Shown here in pieces: positions 58,440 through 64,000 of a DNA stretch of 64,000 bases. The number at the start of each line of letters is the position of its first letter. Within the stretch, counting starts at the first letter, position 1. The stretch is taken from NCBI GenBank assembly GCA_024305405.1, contig JAKNDB010000098.1:2560501-2624500 (forward strand), in the 5' to 3' direction. The DNA is from Dirofilaria immitis (lineage: Eukaryota > Nematoda > Chromadorea > Rhabditida > Onchocercidae). A program made the translations under genes and the position numbers. Below the pieces are notes generated by a model. The model was not told the origin of the DNA. It ran no database searches and was given only the letters and a program-made list of their open reading frames with translations.

Positions 58440-58580
58440 ATTTCCAATTTAATTCATTCATTTAATCCATTTCAATTTAGCATTTAATCATTTCAATTTA
58501 GCATTTAATCCTTTTTTATATCGAAATCCATTTCAATTTAGCATTTAATCCATTTCAATTTAGCATTTAATCATTTCAAA
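58440..58580. repeat. Short tandem repeat CCATTTCAATTTAGCATTTAAT
   Basis: CATTTCAATTTAGCATTTAA occurs three to four times, with one copy interrupted by CTTTTTTATATCGAAAT. Confidence 0.88.
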
Positions 58581-59274
58581 ATTATGATTGATTAAAAACG
58601 AAAAATCAGAATGATTTTTTTCAGGTATTATTAAAATATTTCTTACAGTAAATTAACTCAATCAAGGGATGCAATTTTTTTTCCTTTTTCTTCGTCTTCT
58701 TCTTAATTGCTCAGATTATAATTATGTAATGAGCATTTAATACTGTATAGTTTGATTCTTTTGTTACTATTTCGGTGAGATCTTCTTTCGGGAGCAAAAA
58801 AAAAAAGGAAAAACCTATCATTAGGTGGAATTTTGTAAAATGCCGCTTTTCTCGAAGTATAACAATGCATGCATGTCCTTAATTCCTTCTTTTATTTTTC
58901 TCCTTACCTGTTGATATTGATGTGATTGCGTGATTTCTTTTCACTGCGGGTGATTGGTATATATTAAGAAATGATAATGATAATGATGATGATGATGATG
59001 AAATGAAACAATATTTTTAACACACCGTCGCTATTTATTATTACTATTATCAAATGAACGTGCGTTTTTTTTTTTTTTTTAAGGAAAACGTTCAAAATGC
59101 AACAATCATTTCATATTATGCAATCAAACAATTTAACCATTATTAATTGGATTTATGGTACTTTTTTTTCTTCGTTATTATTTATGTCAAATAAGCAAGA
59201 AAAAGAGAGAGAAAACAATTAGTAAAGAAAAAATCCATTCCAAATATTTTTGTTTTCATTTTTCTCCTAAATTT

Positions 59275-60330
59275 TGAATATATGTTTATTTGTTTATTGT
59301 TTTATTTATTTATTAAAATTGAAGATATATATCTGTTTGTTTATGCTTTATTTATTTATTAAAACTAAAGATATATGTTTATTTATTTATTTATTTATTA
59401 AAATTGAAAATATATTTGGATTTCTTTTATTTATCAAAGTTGAAGGTATATATATATACCTATGTACTTAGTTTTATTCAATTATTAAAGCTGAAGATAT
59501 TTATCTATTTGTTTACTTTTATTTGTTTATTAAAACTAAAGATATATGTTTATTTTCATTTATTTAGTAAAATTGATGGTATATTTATATTTATTTACTT
59601 ATTAAAATTGACGAAATATTTTTAATTGTTCAGTTTTATTTATTTATTAAAATTGATGGCATATATATATACCTATATGCTTATTTTTATTTATTTATTA
59701 AAACTAATGATATATGTTTGTTTGTTTATTTTTATTTATTTATTAAAACTAATGATATATGTTTGTTTGTTTATTTTTATTTATCTATTAAAATTGAAAA
59801 TATATTTGGATTTCTTTATTTTTATTTATTCATTAAAACTAAAGATATACGTCTATTTGTTTATTCTTATTTATTTATTAAAGTTGAGGAAATATGTCTA
59901 TGTGCTTATTTTTATTTATTTATTAAAACTAAAGACATATGTTTAATCTGTTTATTTTTATTTATCTATTAAAATTGAAAATATATTTGGATTTCTTTAT
60001 TTTTATTTATTCATTTAAACTAAAGATATATGTCTATTTGTTTTATTTTTATTTATTTATTAAAGTTGAGGAAATATCTCTATGTGCTTATTTTTATTTA
60101 TTTATTAAAACTAAAAATGTATGTTTGTTTGTTTATTTTTGTTCATTTATTAAAATTAAATTTGCTTATTAAAATTTGTGTTTATTTACTTGCTAAATTA
60201 AAGATCTAACAGGAAATAAGCAGTTTTATTTATTTGTTAAAATTGAATGTGTATATCTATGTGCTTATTTTTATTTATTTATTATAACTAAAGATATATA
60301 CTTAATTGTTTATGTCTATTTGTTTATTAA
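59275..60330. repeat. 45-bp minisatellite, about 20 copies
   Basis: The unit is TTTATTTATTTATTAAAACT, then AAAGATATATGTTTATTTG and TTTAT. The period is 45 bp in the cleanest part (59700-59790), with indels elsewhere. The period is a multiple of three, so overlapping frames encode Tyr/Leu/Lys/Ile-rich 15-residue repeats that should not be annotated as membrane proteins. Confidence 0.93.
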
Positions 60331-61539
60331 AATTGGAATGTAATACTAATTATGTTCTTAATTAGATTGAACTATTCAGTTCATACAAATCTCTAATTAA
60401 AAATGATAGATGGTTTTTCTTTGATCATCGTTTTTAAATTTTTTTTTGTGAACAAAACATTACAGTATTTACAAGTCAATTAATTCATTTGTTAAATTTT
60501 CAGTTCTGATCCATTCGCCGAAGAATTTGAGAATATGAAATTAATAAGAATGGTACTTAAAGATTTAATTATTTTCGAATTATTACATTTGACATATTAC
60601 TAATTCTTTTCTCGAAATATTTCCAATCGTTGCATTTTGTAAATGCATCAAAAATTTTTGAACTAAATCTTTTACGATATATAAAAAAATAATGGATTAC
60701 GTAAAAAATGATGGATTACGTAAGGAAACATAAGAAAATGACGTAAAAAACGGATAACTTCTTATTATCTCTAATTTCCTTATTTATCATATCTATTGCT
60801 AATCTAATCATATATACGTATATATACTTGCTTTACCACTTATTTATTTAGTAATTTATTAAATCATAATTTTAATGCTTCTCGAAAATGTACAAATATG
60901 AAATGACTGAATGATCAATAAAGTTCAATCAATAATTGAAATGATTGATTAATAATTGCAAATAATTTCTTTTTTAAATGATATATATATGTATGTATAT
61001 ATTTATATTTCGGAATGTATTAGGTCAATGTCATAAAAATTTTTTTCTTTTTAAAAATTTCAAGTGTGAACTTTTGAATTGTATAAGATCAGATGAGATT
61101 AATCGATTAAGTTGATGTCAAATAAAATTGGCAAACTTTTTTTCCTCTTTTTATTCGCATTCTCGAATAATTTTTGCATGACCTAGAAGAAATAGGCCAA
61201 AATGAAATTATTCAAATTTAACAACAATTATACGAAAAATTATTGCTCAAAAAAATTTAGCAAAAAAATTTTTAAACCTTTTTCCCATAGATGCATCGTT
61301 TTTTTAAAAAATTTTGTTATTTTAACTAATTTAAATAAAAATATACATTTATTTGATAGAATATATTTTTAATTAATAAAATAATAAACTTTACAAAGTT
61401 TATAATTTAGAAAAAATTTGTTTATAACTGCAGAAGAGTTATGATAATTTTGAAAAATTTTCGATATTTCATTTTAAGGTATTAAAATAATAAAAAGTTT
61501 TTTCAAAATATTACGACTAAAAGAATTTAATGATAATAA

Positions 61540-61990
61540 TATAGGAATAATTAAATTTTTAGCAAATTTTATTTTAATTATATAACAATTATATTTCATT
61601 GTTACTTTGCAGTTTCCTAATTTTATTCATTTGTAAGAAAGGAAAGATATAATCTCGACAATCGAGAATTTTTTGAAATTTAATTTTAATTATATAACAG
61701 TATATTTTGTTATTATTTTCCAATTTTTAAGCTTCTCGATAATTTTTATAGTATCGAGATTTTTTTGGAATTTTATTTTAATTATATAAAGGTTCCATTG
61801 TTATTTTGCAGTTTCCTAGTTTTATTTATTTATAAAAGAAAAAATACAATCTCGACAATATTGACAATATCGAGAATAAATTTCATATAAATTCAATTTT
61901 AATTGTATAACAATATATTTCATTATTATTTTGCATTTTCCCAAGTTTATTTATTTCTAAAAAGAAAAAAAGATGCGATCTCGACAATTT
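61540..61990. repeat. Degenerate tandem repeat, about 115-130 bp, 3-4 copies
   Basis: Each copy has ATTTTAATTATATAAC (or ATAAAG), TTATTTTGCA(G/T)TTTCC, a TTTATTTAT(T/A)-AAAAG-AAAGAT block and (A/G)ATCTCGACAAT. Confidence 0.8.
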
Positions 61991-62234
61991 TCTTGAGATT
62001 CATTGGCATATTGTATTGATGTTATATCTCGCCTTTGGTATCATTTCTTCATTATTTTCATCAAATTCTTAGTATATCAAGATTTATGCAAATTTCTAGC
62101 AAGTGGATAATCGCCAAGTATCTTAATAATCTAATTGCTTCTTTTCTTTTTTTTTCGCCGATAGCACTTATTTTAAGATGAAAGAAGGGCCGTAATTCGA
62201 AGGTTTGATTTTGGAATATTTGGCTGAATGATTC

Positions 62235-62460
62235 AAAGAGAGAAATGGAGAGAGAGAAAGGGAGAGAGAGAGAAAGAGAGAGAAAGGGAAAAATAGAAGC
62301 AATTAATATGCTAATTATTATATGCTTTTATTTTCAATAATTATATTAGAAAGCCGATAAAAATGTGTTTGAAAGTAAATTATTAAGTAAAACATGTATT
62401 TTACGAATCTTATTTACCTCTTCTCTCTCTCTTTCTCTTTCTCTCTCTCTCTCTCTCTTT
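62235..62460. repeat. GA tract and CT tract forming a loose inverted pair
   Basis: A GAGAGAGAAAGGGAGAGAG tract (about 62238-62290) is followed about 130 bp on by a CTCTCTTTCTCTTTCTCTCT tract (about 62420-62460). They could pair on one strand. Confidence 0.8.
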
Positions 62461-64000
62461 TATCAACGAGGAAAGAAAAGAAAAAACGAATGAACGAAAC
62501 TGATTAATACATATTATCCCTAATGCATACATATATATATATATACCCTTTGACCTCATATATAACCGCTTAAGATTAAATATCATACTGTAGCTTCATT
62601 AATATAAGCTTTCATGTTGAAATTATGCAAAAAAATCCTTTCATCATAATATATCATATTTTGTTATTTATGCAAAATTTTCAAATAAAATAGCAAAAAA
62701 AGAAAATTATAAACTTTTTTACGTCAAATTTGCGTAAAAATTTGACGTCAAATTTAGCGTAAAAATTTTATTTTTATCAGAAAATAATTGAGCAAAATTG
62801 ATTAAAAATTTATCAAATCAATAAAAAATTTACAAATTTTCGCAGTATTTATCAGGTTAATTTAGTAAATTTTATTATTTGCTTGAAATTATAATTTCTG
62901 TCTTTTAATTTTAAAATTATTTTATTTAAATATTTGTTGATATTTGTTGAACAAACTATTATTAGCTAAATAGGTAAACAATTGTAACAAATAAAAATAA
63001 ATAAACAATTGAAAAGCTTATTTTATCGTATATTCTTTTATTAGGGAAAAAAAAGAAAAACTTTATTTGATTTCTTTTCTGCCATTTTTGGCGCCAGAAT
63101 TTTGGAACACCTATCTAAATTCTTGGCAAATTATTGACCACTGAATTGCGCCTAATTTTAGCTATCAAATTATGGTAGCAAATAAAAGAATAGCCTGACC
63201 TTGTTGACCTTTATCAGATTTTCCCGCCTAATAATGTATGCTTAGTGAGCAGATGATTCCAATCATACGCTAATTTTTTTTTTTTTTAAAGTTGACCTTA
63301 CAGGTGATTTAGACAGATGAATCAGATATCCATTCTATTAAAAAAAAAAATTTGAAAAAAACGAAAAAACAATACTAAATTATAATTTAAAATATTCATT
63401 AATTAATAATTAATATAATTTATAATTAATAACTTAAAAAATATACATACTTATTTTTATTAATTATTAATTAATTTTTAATTATAAAATTTCTAAATAA
63501 TCCTTGAATATATATAAAATTTTTTATTATTGTTATTTCTACCTTTTTATTTCCATTTACTTTTAAAAGACAAATTATAATGATGTATGAGGCGAAGGTT
63601 AAAGTTTATCGATATAACAAAAGGTCAAAGTTTATTCATGGAAAGAAAATAGCATGACAAAAAGTGTGAAAATTTTTGATCGAAATTTATGCTTTTGTAA
63701 AAATTTATTCAACCATTTGCCTCTATCCTATTCATACTTACTGCTACTACTACTACTTCATCATCACATTTGTCATATCATTTCAACGATGCATTAAGTT
63801 GACATTTTTATGTTTGACATTTGACATTTGACATTTTTTTGCTACAATGAAATTTAGTAGGCAAAATTTTGGCGCTCATTTATCTCAAAAATAAAAAAGA
63901 ATTTATGACTTTTGTTAATGATGTATGGAAAAGATATATTCATTAACAATTCCATGCTAATTAATTTTAGATATATATGCATTAATCGATCAATCAATTA

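Larger units (their letters stand above)
60331..64000. other. AT-rich gene-poor right end
   Basis: Apart from the two repeat entries above, I see only homopolymers, TA runs and AT-rich sequence, with no supported exon or RNA gene. A gene continuing beyond the window cannot be excluded. Confidence 0.6.

Noticed and set aside
59274..60172. Several overlapping hydrophobic open frames that look like a repeated membrane protein.
   Set aside because: They follow the 45-bp repeat unit in more than one frame and have no start-site or splice support.

Overview
The window is AT-rich nuclear DNA of a multi-exon eukaryote, and the evidence points to a filarial nematode. Introns are short to medium with GT...(T)TTNAG ends, several start codons sit just after an acceptor-like site (as in nematode trans-splicing), and simple repeats and minisatellites are abundant. 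The most telling gene is a two-domain aspin (pepsin inhibitor-3 family). It closely resembles, from memory, the Onchocerca/Brugia 33-kDa aspin antigens (Ov33/Bm33), so genus Onchocerca is my best guess; this was not checked by a search.

Layout. 71-4089 (+): 3' part of a kinesin-13 microtubule depolymerase. 5580-9301 (+): TRIP4/ASC-1 homologue (C2HC5 zinc finger plus ASCH domain). 11932-14972 (+): MTCH2-like outer-membrane mitochondrial carrier homologue. 16233-21542 (+): TULA/UBASH3-like member of the histidine phosphatase superfamily that has lost its catalytic histidines. 22102-25633 (-): ADP/ATP translocase. 28930-34482: a cluster of C2H2 zinc-finger copies in inverted orientations, one long and at least three decayed. 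37018-42092 (+): BRAP (BRCA1-associated protein, RING plus ZnF-UBP). 42093-52357: about 10 kb with no gene I can support, full of simple and tandem repeats. 52364-54326 (+): the aspin. 54327-64000: gene-poor, with a GC-rich solo-LTR candidate, a perfect 19-bp hairpin and several minisatellites.

The genes are mostly unrelated housekeeping functions (spindle, transcription co-activation, mitochondrial transport, Ras/ubiquitin signalling) plus one secreted protease inhibitor. I see no operon with the short spacing typical of nematodes. The TULA-like gene and the translocase are convergent, with 559 bp between stop codons.

The main caution is that five genes (kinesin-13, translocase, zinc finger, BRAP, aspin) each contain a one-base frame break inside an A/T homopolymer. 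In the translocase, BRAP and aspin, adding one base restores exon phase at both ends. This looks more like systematic homopolymer undercalling than five independent pseudogenes. Exon coordinates were read by eye from splice sites, reading frame and family resemblance.
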